A stretch of DNA of 37,508 nt from contig JADHVS010000021.1 in assembly GCA_016783865.1 (NCBI GenBank), positions 1 to 37,508 on the forward strand. Direction: 5' to 3'. Within the stretch, counting starts at the first letter, position 1; every line of letters begins with the position of its first letter. Origin of the DNA: Bacteroidales bacterium. GTDB taxonomy: Bacteria > Bacteroidota > Bacteroidia > Bacteroidales > SM23-62. The position numbers were made by a program, and so were the translations under genes. Of this stretch, positions 27,789 to 35,761 are shown in pieces. The notes below the pieces were generated by a model. That model saw nothing but the letters and a program-made list of their open reading frames with translations. It was not told where the DNA came from and ran no database searches.

Positions 27789-28832
27789 CTATATCTTCAC
27801 TGCCTGCCCGGTATTATTACTTTCTTTCGCTGCCTCGATTACCCTGATCACATCCCGTCCCTGCTCAGCCGGAACCGGATTGGGTTTGCCGTTTGCCAGG
27901 GCCTCATACAGCTGATCATAATAAACCATATAATTTCCCTGTACAGACTCAACTTTATGTTTAATCTGCGCCCCCTCTTTTTCTGTATTGATTGTGCCCC
28001 AATCTTCTTCGGGCTCTTTGCCCCAATCATCTGATCCGGGATAAAGTCCTTTCTTCAGGGCCTCCTCCTGGGGATCCATTCCCCATTTTAGAAAAGATCC
28101 AAGAGTACCATGCAGGTAATATTTTGGTCCCGGTTCCCTGACCAGGTAACTTGCTTTCAGAGTGACCTTTACATCATCATACTTCAACAATAAGGTAAAA
28201 GCGTCATCAACCCTGCCACCCGTTCGAAAGGTCCTGATATCGGCAAATACCGATCCGGGTAAACCAAAAAGAACAAGGGCCTGGTCGACCAGGTGAGATC
28301 CCAGGTTATAGATTATACCTGAGCCGGATTCAGTGAGTTCTTTCCAGGTATTCTCCTGGATAAAATTCCTGTAGCGGTCGAAATGGGCTTCAAACTCAAC
28401 CAGCCGGCCCAGTGACTTATCCTGGATAATCTTCTGTATGGTTAGAAAATCGCTGTCCCACCTCCTGTTCTGGAAAACGCTTAGCATGAGACCTGCCTTT
28501 TTTGTCCTTTCGATAAGGTCATCTGCATCACTCACAGACAGGGTGAAAGGTTTTTCAACCACCACATGCTTTCCTGCCTCAATGGCTTGTAATACCATTT
28601 CATGATGGAGGCTATCCGGGGTATTGACAATTATCAATTCAATTTGAGGATCACGCAGCAGATCATCATAATTTCTGACAACAGCTGCGTATGGATACCT
28701 GTCTTTCGATCTATCCTTTGTCCGCTCAAGAATTTTGGTGATTTGAAAACCCTGATGGGTGTGTAAAAGAGGAGCATGGAACACTTCACCCGACATACCG
28801 TAGGAGGCTATTCCGACACGAATATCTCTCAT
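27789..28832 (-). CDS. Cytoplasmic Gfo/Idh/MocA family oxidoreductase (YhhX-like)
   Basis: The 347-residue protein has no signal peptide. It starts with the Rossmann segment IRVGIASYGMSGEVFHAPLL, in which the SGEVFHAPL part resembles the E. coli YhhX subgroup. It continues with VNTPDSLHH, VVVEKPF with the catalytic Lys, and the GSHLVDQAL motif in the second domain. The likely activity is NAD(P)-dependent oxidation or reduction of a sugar or inositol. It converges on the DUF6807 gene and could process the same substrate after uptake, while the exported dehydrogenase works outside. The ATG at 28830-28832 gives a normal N-terminus. Upstream on its own strand, TACTTTCG resembles the -7 box with one mismatch. 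Confidence 0.9.
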   Translation of the reverse strand: MRDIRVGIASYGMSGEVFHAPLLHTHQGFQITKILERTKDRSKDRYPYAAVVRNYDDLLRDPQIELIIVNTPDSLHHEMVLQAIEAGKHVVVEKPFTLSVSDADDLIERTKKAGLMLSVFQNRRWDSDFLTIQKIIQDKSLGRLVEFEAHFDRYRNFIQENTWKELTESGSGIIYNLGSHLVDQALVLFGLPGSVFADIRTFRTGGRVDDAFTLLLKYDDVKVTLKASYLVREPGPKYYLHGTLGSFLKWGMDPQEEALKKGLYPGSDDWGKEPEEDWGTINTEKEGAQIKHKVESVQGNYMVYYDQLYEALANGKPNPVPAEQGRDVIRVIEAAKESNNTGQAVKI

Positions 28833-28943
28833 TTAATAATGGATTAAAATAGCTATAACGAAAGTAGTAAATTTTACGGACAGCCGTGAAAATCCATATC
28901 GGATTACCCGCTATAATGTATATCTTAGCACGATAATTTTTTA

Positions 28944-28996
28944 AATCCTGCGAGCGCATTCCCCCCGAGTACTCGGGGGGACACGCGGGACGAGGA
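28944..28996. repeat. REP-like palindrome
   Basis: A perfect 20-bp palindrome (CCCCCCGAGT and its reverse complement, 28961-28980) is framed by a GC-rich, partly complementary extension (CTGCGAGCGC to the left, GCGGGACGAGG to the right). It sits between divergent genes, 44 bp before the alkaline phosphatase ATG. Such hairpins resemble REP elements moved by RAYT transposases; no such transposase is in the window. If transcribed it would lie in the leader of the phosphatase gene. Confidence 0.7.
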
Positions 28997-29023
28997 GCTT
29001 CAATATCTAAAGTCAATATTATC

Positions 29024-30103
29024 ATGAAGTATAAAATATTTATTGTTGTCGGAATCGCATGTTTAGTGATGGCCTCATCCTGTAAAACAGAACCGGATGT
29101 CCCCAAAGTCAAAAACATTATCCTGTTGATAGGAGATGGTATGGGCACTGCCCAAATTTACGCTGGGATGACTGTGAAAAAAGACAAGTTGAATATTGAA
29201 AAATTCCCGGTTGTCGGTTTTCAGAAGACCTACTCGGCTAACTCATACGTAACCGACTCCGGTGCCAGTGGAACCGCCATTGCAACAGGTCATAAAACGA
29301 AGAATGGTTCGATCGCTGTGGATACTTCCGGGAAACCTTTAAAGTCCATTCTGGAATACGCTGAAGATCACGGATATGTGACCGGTCTGGTGGCTACAAG
29401 TACCATTACTCATGCAACACCGGCATCTTTTATTGCCCATAATGTCAATCGTGGTGACTATGAAAGCATTGCAAGTGATTTTCTGAAAACAGATATCGAA
29501 CTGATCATTGGAGGAGGAGAAGATCATTTTAACAACCGTGAAGATAGTCTCAACCTCATTAAATCATTTGAAAAGATGGGTTATTCATTTGTGCGCGACC
29601 TTTCAGGGATCAGGAATTCCTCTGACAAAATCATCTGCCTGGTTTCGAAAGAAGCACTTCCGCCAATGGGGGAACGAGATGAAAAGTTTTTACCGGATGC
29701 TACACAAATAGCTGTCGATTTTTTAAATAACAGGGGAGATGGGTTTTTTCTGATGGTGGAAGGATCCCAGATTGACTGGGCGGCCCATGATAACAATACA
29801 GAAGGGGTGGTTGCCGAAGTACTGGATTTTGATGATGCCGTAGGTGAGGCATTGGAATTTGCCATGAAAGATAAGGAAACCCTGGTCATTGTAACGGCTG
29901 ATCATGAAACAGGTGGTATGGGGATTAACGGAGGAAGTATTCTTGAGGGTACGGTAGAAGCTGGCTATACAACGGACGGGCACACGGGAGTAATGGTTCC
30001 GGTATTTGCGTTTGGTCCGGGTGCCGGTCAATTTAGCGGAATCTACGAAAATACCGATCTGTTTTTCAAGATGATGGAAGCGTATGGATTTAAACCTGAA
30101 TAA
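29024..30103 (+). CDS. Alkaline phosphatase (PhoA family), lipoprotein
   Basis: Alkaline phosphatases release phosphate from monoesters using two zinc ions and one magnesium. The 359-residue protein has a lipoprotein-type signal ending MASSC (Cys20). The metal-site start is NIILLIGDGMG with D38, and the nucleophile is S79 in TDSGASGTA, which matches the TDSAASATA site of E. coli PhoA. Later metal ligands appear in EGSQIDWAAHDN, TADHETGGMG and DGHTGVMVPVFA. All expected ligand blocks are present, so it should be active, at a shorter length than E. coli PhoA. The leader contains the REP-like palindrome. No pho box was looked for with any certainty. It probably supplies phosphate from outside the cell. 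Confidence 0.92.
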   Translation: MKYKIFIVVGIACLVMASSCKTEPDVPKVKNIILLIGDGMGTAQIYAGMTVKKDKLNIEKFPVVGFQKTYSANSYVTDSGASGTAIATGHKTKNGSIAVDTSGKPLKSILEYAEDHGYVTGLVATSTITHATPASFIAHNVNRGDYESIASDFLKTDIELIIGGGEDHFNNREDSLNLIKSFEKMGYSFVRDLSGIRNSSDKIICLVSKEALPPMGERDEKFLPDATQIAVDFLNNRGDGFFLMVEGSQIDWAAHDNNTEGVVAEVLDFDDAVGEALEFAMKDKETLVIVTADHETGGMGINGGSILEGTVEAGYTTDGHTGVMVPVFAFGPGAGQFSGIYENTDLFFKMMEAYGFKPE

Positions 30104-30344
30104 ATTGCCGGGTTCAAGGGTATCATCTTTTTCAACTATAACTTTTCTTATTTCCATCCTTACCGGGTATGAATTTCCTGATATCTTTGAAGGCACAAAA
30201 TCCAGGTTCGAATTTCCCTTATATTATGATCTTCAGACGGAAGGGATCACCATTCAGAACTCGGATATAATCTTTATCTCCTGCGAAAGGAGCACCTTCC
30301 CGCCCCAGGTTTACTGGCTCGATCTCAATAAAATCCTGGACTAA
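30104..30344 (+). pseudogene. Possible C-terminal remnant of a beta-propeller-type protein
   Basis: Right after the phosphatase stop, one frame stays open to TAA-free position 30344 and reads LTGYEFPDIFEGTKSRF, then QTEGITIQNSDIIFISCE, then QVYWLDLNKILD. This pattern looks like the final blade of Bacteroidota propeller lipoproteins (a Q-x-EG-I segment, then an I-x-I-S-x-E strand). No start fits a full protein: an ATG at 30084 lies inside the phosphatase gene in another frame. I read it as a truncated remnant whose 5' part was lost. It could also be a real 86-residue overlapping gene starting at 30084. The family call is from memory and weak. Confidence 0.4.
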
Positions 30345-30361
30345 TCCACCCAATCCCCTGA

Positions 30362-30405
30362 ACCCACACCCTCGATTCACGATTCACGATTCACGATTCA
30401 CGATT
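30362..30405. repeat. 7-bp tandem repeat array (CGATTCA), left arm of a 41-bp inverted repeat
   Basis: Four perfect CGATTCA heptamers plus CGATT cover 30373-30405, preceded by ACCCACACCC. Bases 30362-30402 are the reverse complement of 32404-32444 with one mismatch in 41. The arm lies before the PorE-like gene, and its right end reaches the place of the promoter's -33 element. Confidence 0.93.
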
Positions 30406-30410
30406 TTTCC

Positions 30411-30418
30411 TACCTTTG
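30411..30418 (+). promoter_or_regulatory. Putative -7 box for the PorE-like gene
   Basis: TACCTTTG matches TAnnTTTG and lies 45 bp before the ATG at 30464. The -33 position falls in the CGATTCA array and has ATTC instead of TTG. Changes in array length would not move the -7 box but would change the sequence upstream of it. Confidence 0.4.
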
Positions 30419-30463
30419 GGTATAGATTTTGCATGACTTCTTTTAAGGGGTAGAATAATTATT

Positions 30464-32398
30464 ATGAAGAGGATTGCAATCATTTTATCATTTCTGCTGA
30501 TTTGTGTGGTTGTCTCAATGGCTCAGGATGGCTATACCACAAGATCGAACCGTGCCATATTCCATTATCAGAAGGCTACTCAGTATTACAGGTTGCTGGA
30601 ATTTGATCAGGCTGTTGTTGAAATTGGACAGTCTCTTTCAGCGGATCCGAAATTTGTTGAAGCCTTGTTATTGCTGGGACAAACCTATACTGATATGGGT
30701 CGATTGGAAGAAGCTGTAACGGCCTATAAAAGTGCAATTTCCACTAATCCCAACTTTTACCCGAATGCGTTTTATTTCCTGGCTGAAAACGAATACCTGA
30801 TCGCCGCATACTCCGATGCACTGGAGCATTTTAAAACCTTCCTCGCCATTGGCAGGGGATCGGCGAAATACATGCAGCTGGCCTACAAAAGGCTTGAATA
30901 TTGCCGGTTCTCACTATGGGCGGTGGCCAATCCGGTTCCATTTGAACCGGTCAATATGGGAGAAAATATAAATTCAAATTTTGATGATTACTGGCCAAGT
31001 TTTTCAGCCGATGAATCGGTGATGGTTATCACCAGGCTTCTTCCCATTGATGAAACCAATCCGGATGCATATTTGAATCGTCAGGAAGATTTTTATGTCA
31101 GCAATTTTCGTGACGGGATATGGCAACCCGCTGAAGATGCAGGCGCACCGCTTAATACCAGTAATAATGAAGGAGCCCAAACCATCTCCTCTAACGGGAC
31201 ATTGATGGTATTCACAGGATGTAACCGAAAGGATGGATACGGGTTGTGTGATCTCTATTATTCTGAATTACGGAGTGACAAATGGACCGTGCCACGGAAC
31301 CTGGGTGGGACTATAAATACTGCATTTGGCGAAAAACAACCATCCCTTTCATCCGATGGCCGGATCCTCTATTTTGTCAGTAACCGGAACGACGGACTTG
31401 GTGGTTATGACGTATGGATCAGCTATAAACAGGATGATGGAAGCTGGGGATCCCCGTTGAATGCAGGCGACTCCATCAATACACCCAATGATGAGCATTC
31501 TCCATTTATACATCCCGATAACCAGACCATCTATTTCAGCTCAGATGGATGGCCCGGCCTTGGACTGTTTGATATTTTCATCACACGGAAAACCTCCGAT
31601 ACAACCTGGAGCCATCCTGTAAACCTGGGATATCCCATAAATACAAATGGTAATGAGGAGGGATTGATTGTAAATGCAAAAGGGCAAACTGCTTTTTATT
31701 CATCTGACAGGTCAAGTGAGCAGGCCAGGGACATCTTTTACTTTGATCTGTATGAAGATGCCAGGCCAATTAAAGTTTCCTATATGAAGGGCAGGGTGTA
31801 TGATGCTGAAACAAAACAAAGACTGGGTGCGCGTTTTGAACTCATCAACCTGGTCACAGCAAGCCCCATCATGGTTTCAACATCAGATCCGGAGACGGGT
31901 GAATTCCTGGTATGTATTCCTGCTAATGCCGACTATGCATTGAATGTATCCCGAAAAGGATATCTGTTCTATTCCGACCATTTTGAGACAAAGCAGGTTT
32001 ATGAGCGAATCCACCCATATCTGAAAGATATTCCCTTACAACCCATTAAGATCGGGGAGCGTATTATCCTGAAAAATGTATTTTTCGAATATAATAAGCA
32101 TGACCTGAAAAATGAATCGAGGATTGAGCTGAATAAGGTGGTAAAACTGATGAATGAAAATCCCACACTGGTAGTCGAGCTGAGTGGCCATACCGATAAT
32201 ACGGGTACAGCAGAATACAACCAGGCATTATCGGAAAACAGGGCCATATCGGTGAGAAATTTCCTGATAGAGAAGGGTATTGATGAGAACAGAATGACTT
32301 TCAAAGGTTACGGATTAACCATGCCCATTGCCACTAATAACACAGAGGAAGGCAGGGCAATAAACAGAAGAACAGAGCTTAAGATATTGGAGAAGTGA
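30464..32398 (+). CDS. PorE-like outer-membrane protein: TPR, beta-propeller, CRD and OmpA domains
   Basis: The 644-residue protein has a signal peptide (about residues 1-20, ending SMAQ). TPR-like helices cover about 25-150 (FVEALLLLGQTYTDMGRLEEA). A WD40/PD40 propeller covers about 165-420, with repeated blocks such as QPSLSSDGRILYFVSNRNDG and TIYFSSDGWPG. A carboxypeptidase-regulatory-like domain spans about 435-510 (MKGRVYDAETKQRLGA). A C-terminal OmpA peptidoglycan-binding domain begins near 530 (VELSGHTDNTGTAEYNQALS, then INRRTELKI). This order is that of PorE of the type IX secretion system. Bacteroidota carry many paralogues of this plan, so a PorE role is not certain. It probably links the outer membrane to peptidoglycan. 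The gene is bracketed by a 41-bp inverted repeat. Confidence 0.88.
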   Translation: MKRIAIILSFLLICVVVSMAQDGYTTRSNRAIFHYQKATQYYRLLEFDQAVVEIGQSLSADPKFVEALLLLGQTYTDMGRLEEAVTAYKSAISTNPNFYPNAFYFLAENEYLIAAYSDALEHFKTFLAIGRGSAKYMQLAYKRLEYCRFSLWAVANPVPFEPVNMGENINSNFDDYWPSFSADESVMVITRLLPIDETNPDAYLNRQEDFYVSNFRDGIWQPAEDAGAPLNTSNNEGAQTISSNGTLMVFTGCNRKDGYGLCDLYYSELRSDKWTVPRNLGGTINTAFGEKQPSLSSDGRILYFVSNRNDGLGGYDVWISYKQDDGSWGSPLNAGDSINTPNDEHSPFIHPDNQTIYFSSDGWPGLGLFDIFITRKTSDTTWSHPVNLGYPINTNGNEEGLIVNAKGQTAFYSSDRSSEQARDIFYFDLYEDARPIKVSYMKGRVYDAETKQRLGARFELINLVTASPIMVSTSDPETGEFLVCIPANADYALNVSRKGYLFYSDHFETKQVYERIHPYLKDIPLQPIKIGERIILKNVFFEYNKHDLKNESRIELNKVVKLMNENPTLVVELSGHTDNTGTAEYNQALSENRAISVRNFLIEKGIDENRMTFKGYGLTMPIATNNTEEGRAINRRTELKILEK

Positions 32399-32403
32399 GT
32401 AGG

Positions 32404-32464
32404 CGTGAATCGTGAGTCGTGAATCGTGAATCGAGGGTGTGGGTGTGGGTGTGGGAGTGGGGGG
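32404..32464. repeat. CGTGAAT heptamer array plus GGGTGT hexamer array, right arm of the inverted repeat
   Basis: Units CGTGAAT, CGTGAGT, CGTGAAT, CGTGAAT (32404-32431) start 6 bp after the stop of the PorE-like gene. They are followed by GGGTGT three times and GGGAGT (32435-32458), then a G-run. Bases 32404-32444 form the right arm of the inverted repeat with 30362-30402. The G-rich hexamers extend beyond the shared arm. Confidence 0.93.
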
Positions 32465-32486
32465 GAGAAGAGGAATAACGAAAAAA

Positions 32487-32549
32487 CAGAATTCAGAATA
32501 CAGAATTCAGAATAACCGAATAACAGAATAACCAATGAACCGATAAACC
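32487..32549. repeat. 7-bp tandem repeat array (CAGAATW)
   Basis: CAGAATT, CAGAATA, CAGAATT, CAGAATA (32487-32514) are followed by degenerate AC-rich heptamers to about 32549. A twofold CCAACAAT repeat lies further on, and the ATG of the peptidase gene is at 32582. Together with the right inverted-repeat arm, nearly all of the 183-bp gap is repetitive. No promoter box was recognised in it. Confidence 0.75.
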
Positions 32550-32581
32550 AACAATCCAACAATCCAATAAAAATATTTCAG

Positions 32582-33787
32582 ATGAAACACAAACTATTAA
32601 GCCTGTTGGCTATTTTAACTATCTTCTTTCTGGTGTCTGTGCGGACCAATGCTCAGCCACCTGAATCCACAGAAGGTTATGCTTTTAAAATGATAAAGGA
32701 ACATCCGGCTACTTCAGTAAAGAACCAGTATCGATCGAGTACCTGCTGGTCTTTCTCAGTAATATCAATGCTTGAATCAGAGTTGATCCGAAAAGGCAAG
32801 GGAGATATAGACCTGTCTGAAATGTTTACTGTGCGTTATGTCTATGATGAAAAAGCCCTTAAATATGTAAGGTTGCATGGTAGCCTGAACTTTGCCGGGG
32901 GCGGATTCGGCCATGATGTCCTGCATGTCATTGATACCTACGGGATTGCTCCTGAATCTGTCTACAACGGATTATGCATGGGAGAAGAGAACCATGTCCA
33001 TAATGAGATGGATGAGGTGCTTAAAGGGAATGTCGAGGATGTGGTGAAGAATAAAAACAAAAAACTTACTCCCAACTGGCACGGCGCATTTGTAAGCATG
33101 TTGGAGTCATACCTCGGGGAGGTGCCTGAAAGGTTTGAATATGAAGGCAAGGAATATACCCCTGAATCGTTTGCTCGAAGCCTTGGCCTGAACATGGAAG
33201 ATTACATTGAGATCAGTTCCTTTTCACATCACCCTTTCTATAAACCATTCATCCTGGAGGTGCCGGATAACTGGGCCTGGGGCAGTGCCTATAATGTTCC
33301 CCTGGACGAATTGGTGGAAATCATGTACTCTGCTGTAGATCGAGGTTATACGGTTGCCTGGTCATCAGATATCAGTGAAAAGGGATTTTCCTGGTCAAAC
33401 GGTGTGGCTATCGTTCCGGATGTTGAACTGGAAGATCAGACCGGAACAGAAAGAGAAAAATGGGAGGAATTGACGGATACTGAAAAACAAAATATGATGT
33501 ACAGTTTTCAGGGACCGATCCCTGAGAAAACCGTTACTCAGGAATTCAGGCAAACCGGGTTTGATAATTATACAACTACTGATGATCATGGGATGCATAT
33601 TACAGGAATAGCTGAAGATCAGCTGGGTAATAAGTATTTCCTTGTTAAAAATTCATGGGGTGAGGAGGGAAGTCCATATGATGGATATCTATATGCTTCA
33701 GAATCTTTTGTACGCTATAAAACCATTGCTATTATGGTTAACAAGAATTCCATCCCTGAACATATCCTGAAAAAGCTTAATCTGTAA
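32582..33787 (+). CDS. Secreted C1B family (bleomycin hydrolase-like) cysteine peptidase
   Basis: C1B peptidases are papain-fold aminopeptidases, usually cytoplasmic. This one has a signal peptide (about residues 1-24, ending RTNAQ) and so is exported. The papain triad is complete: the oxyanion Gln49 and nucleophile Cys55 lie in NQYRSSTCWSFS, His339 in DHGMHITG, and Asn357 in VKNSWGEEG. The central helical insert with MYSAVDRGYTVAWSSD is typical of the bleomycin hydrolase branch. At 401 residues the length is slightly short for the family. It follows the repeat-filled gap and is closed by a strong terminator 15 bp after its stop. A role in digesting imported or surface peptides is inferred from export and family. 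Confidence 0.93.
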   Translation: MKHKLLSLLAILTIFFLVSVRTNAQPPESTEGYAFKMIKEHPATSVKNQYRSSTCWSFSVISMLESELIRKGKGDIDLSEMFTVRYVYDEKALKYVRLHGSLNFAGGGFGHDVLHVIDTYGIAPESVYNGLCMGEENHVHNEMDEVLKGNVEDVVKNKNKKLTPNWHGAFVSMLESYLGEVPERFEYEGKEYTPESFARSLGLNMEDYIEISSFSHHPFYKPFILEVPDNWAWGSAYNVPLDELVEIMYSAVDRGYTVAWSSDISEKGFSWSNGVAIVPDVELEDQTGTEREKWEELTDTEKQNMMYSFQGPIPEKTVTQEFRQTGFDNYTTTDDHGMHITGIAEDQLGNKYFLVKNSWGEEGSPYDGYLYASESFVRYKTIAIMVNKNSIPEHILKKLNL

Positions 33788-33802
33788 TTCCTTCCTATAT
33801 GC

Positions 33803-33850
33803 TGGTTACGGGATCGCTCTGCGGAGTGGTCCCGTAATCATTTTAATTTG
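33803..33850 (+). terminator. Strong stem-loop terminator after the C1B peptidase gene
   Basis: Bases 33803-33819 pair with 33824-33840 around a TGCG loop. The core stem TTACGGGATCGCTC with GAGTGGTCCCGTAA has two G-T pairs and is extended by three more pairs. TTTTAATTTG follows at 33841-33850. Together this is a good intrinsic terminator between two + strand genes. Confidence 0.72.
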
Positions 33851-33907
33851 TTATATTCGACTCATTAACACAAAGATTTAACTGTAATTTTTTGAATACC
33901 CATCGAT

Positions 33908-35467
33908 ATGAAAATGCGACATAGATTATTATTGGGATTGTTCTTACTGATCAGCTCCTTTTCACTTCTTGCTCAAACTGCCTATGAATGTCTTGATCTT
34001 CAGTCCCTTGAGTCGTTCATTGAGCAGTCAGGAAAAAACTGGAATATCCCTGGTTTGTCCGTTGCTATTATTAAAAATGATACCATAATATTTGAAAAAG
34101 GATTTGGTGTTGCAGACGTGACCCAGCCGGGAGAAGTTGATGAGCATACCCTGTATGCCATCGCTTCGAATACCAAGGCCTTTACTTCAGCGGCCCTGGC
34201 CATTCTCGTTGATGAAGGAAAACTGTCATGGAACGACAGGGTGATTGACCACTTGCCCTATTTTGAGTTATATGATCCTTATGTTACTCAAGAAATGATG
34301 GTCAGGGATCTTTTGTGCCACAGGTGTGGTTTGGAAACATTCAGTGGTGATCTTTTATGGTATGGGACAACCTATTCCCGGGAGGAGGTAATCAGAAGGG
34401 CCCGCCATCTGAAACCTGCATTCGGATTCAGGTCTGATTTTGGCTATTCCAATATTATGTTCATTACTGCAGGAGAGATTGTATCTGAGGTAGCAGGGGT
34501 AAATTGGAACGATTTCCTGCAACAGAAGATTTTCAATCCGTTGGGCATGGACCGGACAAATACCTCCATATCGAAGCTGGATGGAATGGATAACGTGGCC
34601 ATGCCTCACTTTGTTGATCCTGTCAGCGGTAAATCGCAAAAAATACCCTATGTGAACTGGGATAATGTGGGACCGGCAGGCTCTATCAACTCGAGTGTGC
34701 ATGACATGGCCCAGTGGATCAGGATGCAACTGAAAATGGGAGAATGGAATGATGAACAACTAATCAGTGAAAATCAGGTATGGGAGATGCGGACCCTTAA
34801 TACACCACAATATGTAAGCAGGGGGATCCAGAGTATTCGTGCTTCGCAGCATTTCTCCGGATATGGATTGGGCTGGTCTTTAATGGATTATCATGGTTGT
34901 AAAATCATAAGCCATGGAGGGGGAGCAGATGGAATGATCTCCCAGGTAACCTTTGTGCCTGAGAAGAACTTTGGATTTGTAATCCTGACAAACAGTAATA
35001 ACGCTTTGCCATCCGCCTTATCCTTTGATATACTGGATGAGTTTTTTCGTGTTGAGGACAAGTTGAACTGGAGCAATATGTATCTTAATTATTTTAAAGG
35101 GCATTTTGAAGGGCTGGCCAAAGAGGAAGAGGAGTTATTGAAAAAGAAAATCAAAGGCTCCAAAGCATCTCTCGAACTTAATTCTTATACAGGGACCTAC
35201 GGAGGAGAAATGTATGGTGATGCAGAGGTGGTATTGGAGAAAGGGAAATTGGTGGTGAACTTCCTTCCCACGCCCATCTTCATTGGGGACCTGACCCATT
35301 GGCACCAGGATATATTCCGGATCAGGTTAAGAGGCATCCCGTCTTTGCCGGAAGGTACTGTGCAGTTTATCATCGATTATGAAGGACAGGTTAAAGAAAT
35401 GAAAATAGATATACCGAATCCTGATTTTGACTTTACAGAACTTGAGTTTAAGAGAAAAGACAAATAA
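33908..35467 (+). CDS. Secreted serine hydrolase (class C beta-lactamase fold) with C-terminal DUF3471-like domain
   Basis: The 519-residue protein has a signal peptide (residues about 1-22, ending SLLAQ). Its beta-lactamase-fold domain keeps the three active-site motifs: S87-x-x-K90 in [10 protein letters not shown]180-S-N182 in FGYSNIMF, and HGGG at 336-339 in place of KTG. The HGGG form points to a peptidase or esterase of the S12 group rather than a true beta-lactamase. A beta-rich C-terminal part, about 420-515 with [15 protein letters not shown], fits DUF3471. It could trim D-amino-acid peptides or esters in the periplasm. The gene follows a terminator, so it should have its own promoter, but I found no clear TAnnTTTG box. 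DUF6485 starts 11 bp downstream. Confidence 0.9.
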   Translation: MKMRHRLLLGLFLLISSFSLLAQTAYECLDLQSLESFIEQSGKNWNIPGLSVAIIKNDTIIFEKGFGVADVTQPGEVDEHTLYAIASNTKAFTSAALAILVDEGKLSWNDRVIDHLPYFELYDPYVTQEMMVRDLLCHRCGLETFSGDLLWYGTTYSREEVIRRARHLKPAFGFRSDFGYSNIMFITAGEIVSEVAGVNWNDFLQQKIFNPLGMDRTNTSISKLDGMDNVAMPHFVDPVSGKSQKIPYVNWDNVGPAGSINSSVHDMAQWIRMQLKMGEWNDEQLISENQVWEMRTLNTPQYVSRGIQSIRASQHFSGYGLGWSLMDYHGCKIISHGGGADGMISQVTFVPEKNFGFVILTNSNNALPSALSFDILDEFFRVEDKLNWSNMYLNYFKGHFEGLAKEEEELLKKKIKGSKASLELNSYTGTYGGEMYGDAEVVLEKGKLVVNFLPTPIFIGDLTHWHQDIFRIRLRGIPSLPEGTVQFIIDYEGQVKEMKIDIPNPDFDFTELEFKRKDK

Positions 35468-35478
35468 TATTTGCTGAT

Positions 35479-35691
35479 ATGGAATGTAAAAAGGATCAGA
35501 ATTGCAGGTACTGTAATTGTTCATATTCATGTAGTAAGCATGGTACTTGCTGCGACTGCCTGCATTATCACAGGAGGATGGGAGAGCTTCCGGCTTGTTA
35601 TTTCCCCGACCAGGCAGAAAAAACCTATGACCGGTCGATAGACTATTTCATTACATTATATCAGAAAGACGGCGGCAGCTGGCTTAACTAG
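35479..35691 (+). CDS. Cys-rich DUF6485 family small protein
   Basis: The 70-residue protein has nine cysteines in the first 40 residues (at 3, 9, 12, 14, 18, 24, 25, 27 and 40) plus several histidines, arranged as in DUF6485 proteins. The beginning MEC, the [10 protein letters not shown] centre and the ELPACYF segment fit that family. The pattern suggests one or two bound zinc ions or an iron-sulphur site. The function is unknown. The gene lies 11 bp after the serine hydrolase gene and could be on the same transcript. Its TAG stop is followed at once by the heptamer array that carries the start of the tag gene. Confidence 0.8.
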   Translation: MECKKDQNCRYCNCSYSCSKHGTCCDCLHYHRRMGELPACYFPDQAEKTYDRSIDYFITLYQKDGGSWLN

Positions 35692-35761
35692 GAATAATGA
35701 ATATTGAATAGCGAACAACGAAGTTTGATGAACGATGAACGAAGAACGAAGAACGATGAGC
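35692..35761. repeat. 7-bp tandem repeat array (GAANNNN, ten units) spanning a stop-to-start gap
   Basis: Ten heptamers start on the base after the DUF6485 stop: GAATAAT, GAATATT, GAATAGC, GAACAAC, GAAGTTT, GATGAAC twice, GAAGAAC twice, GATGAGC. The last four to five units are the best conserved and are inside the tag reading frame. As 7 is not a multiple of 3, gain or loss of a unit shifts that frame. Confidence 0.9.

Noticed and set aside
30362..32444. Simple ON/OFF promoter inversion for the PorE-like gene
   Set aside because: The -7 box (30411-30418) and the gene both lie inside the inverted repeat, so inversion would not separate them.
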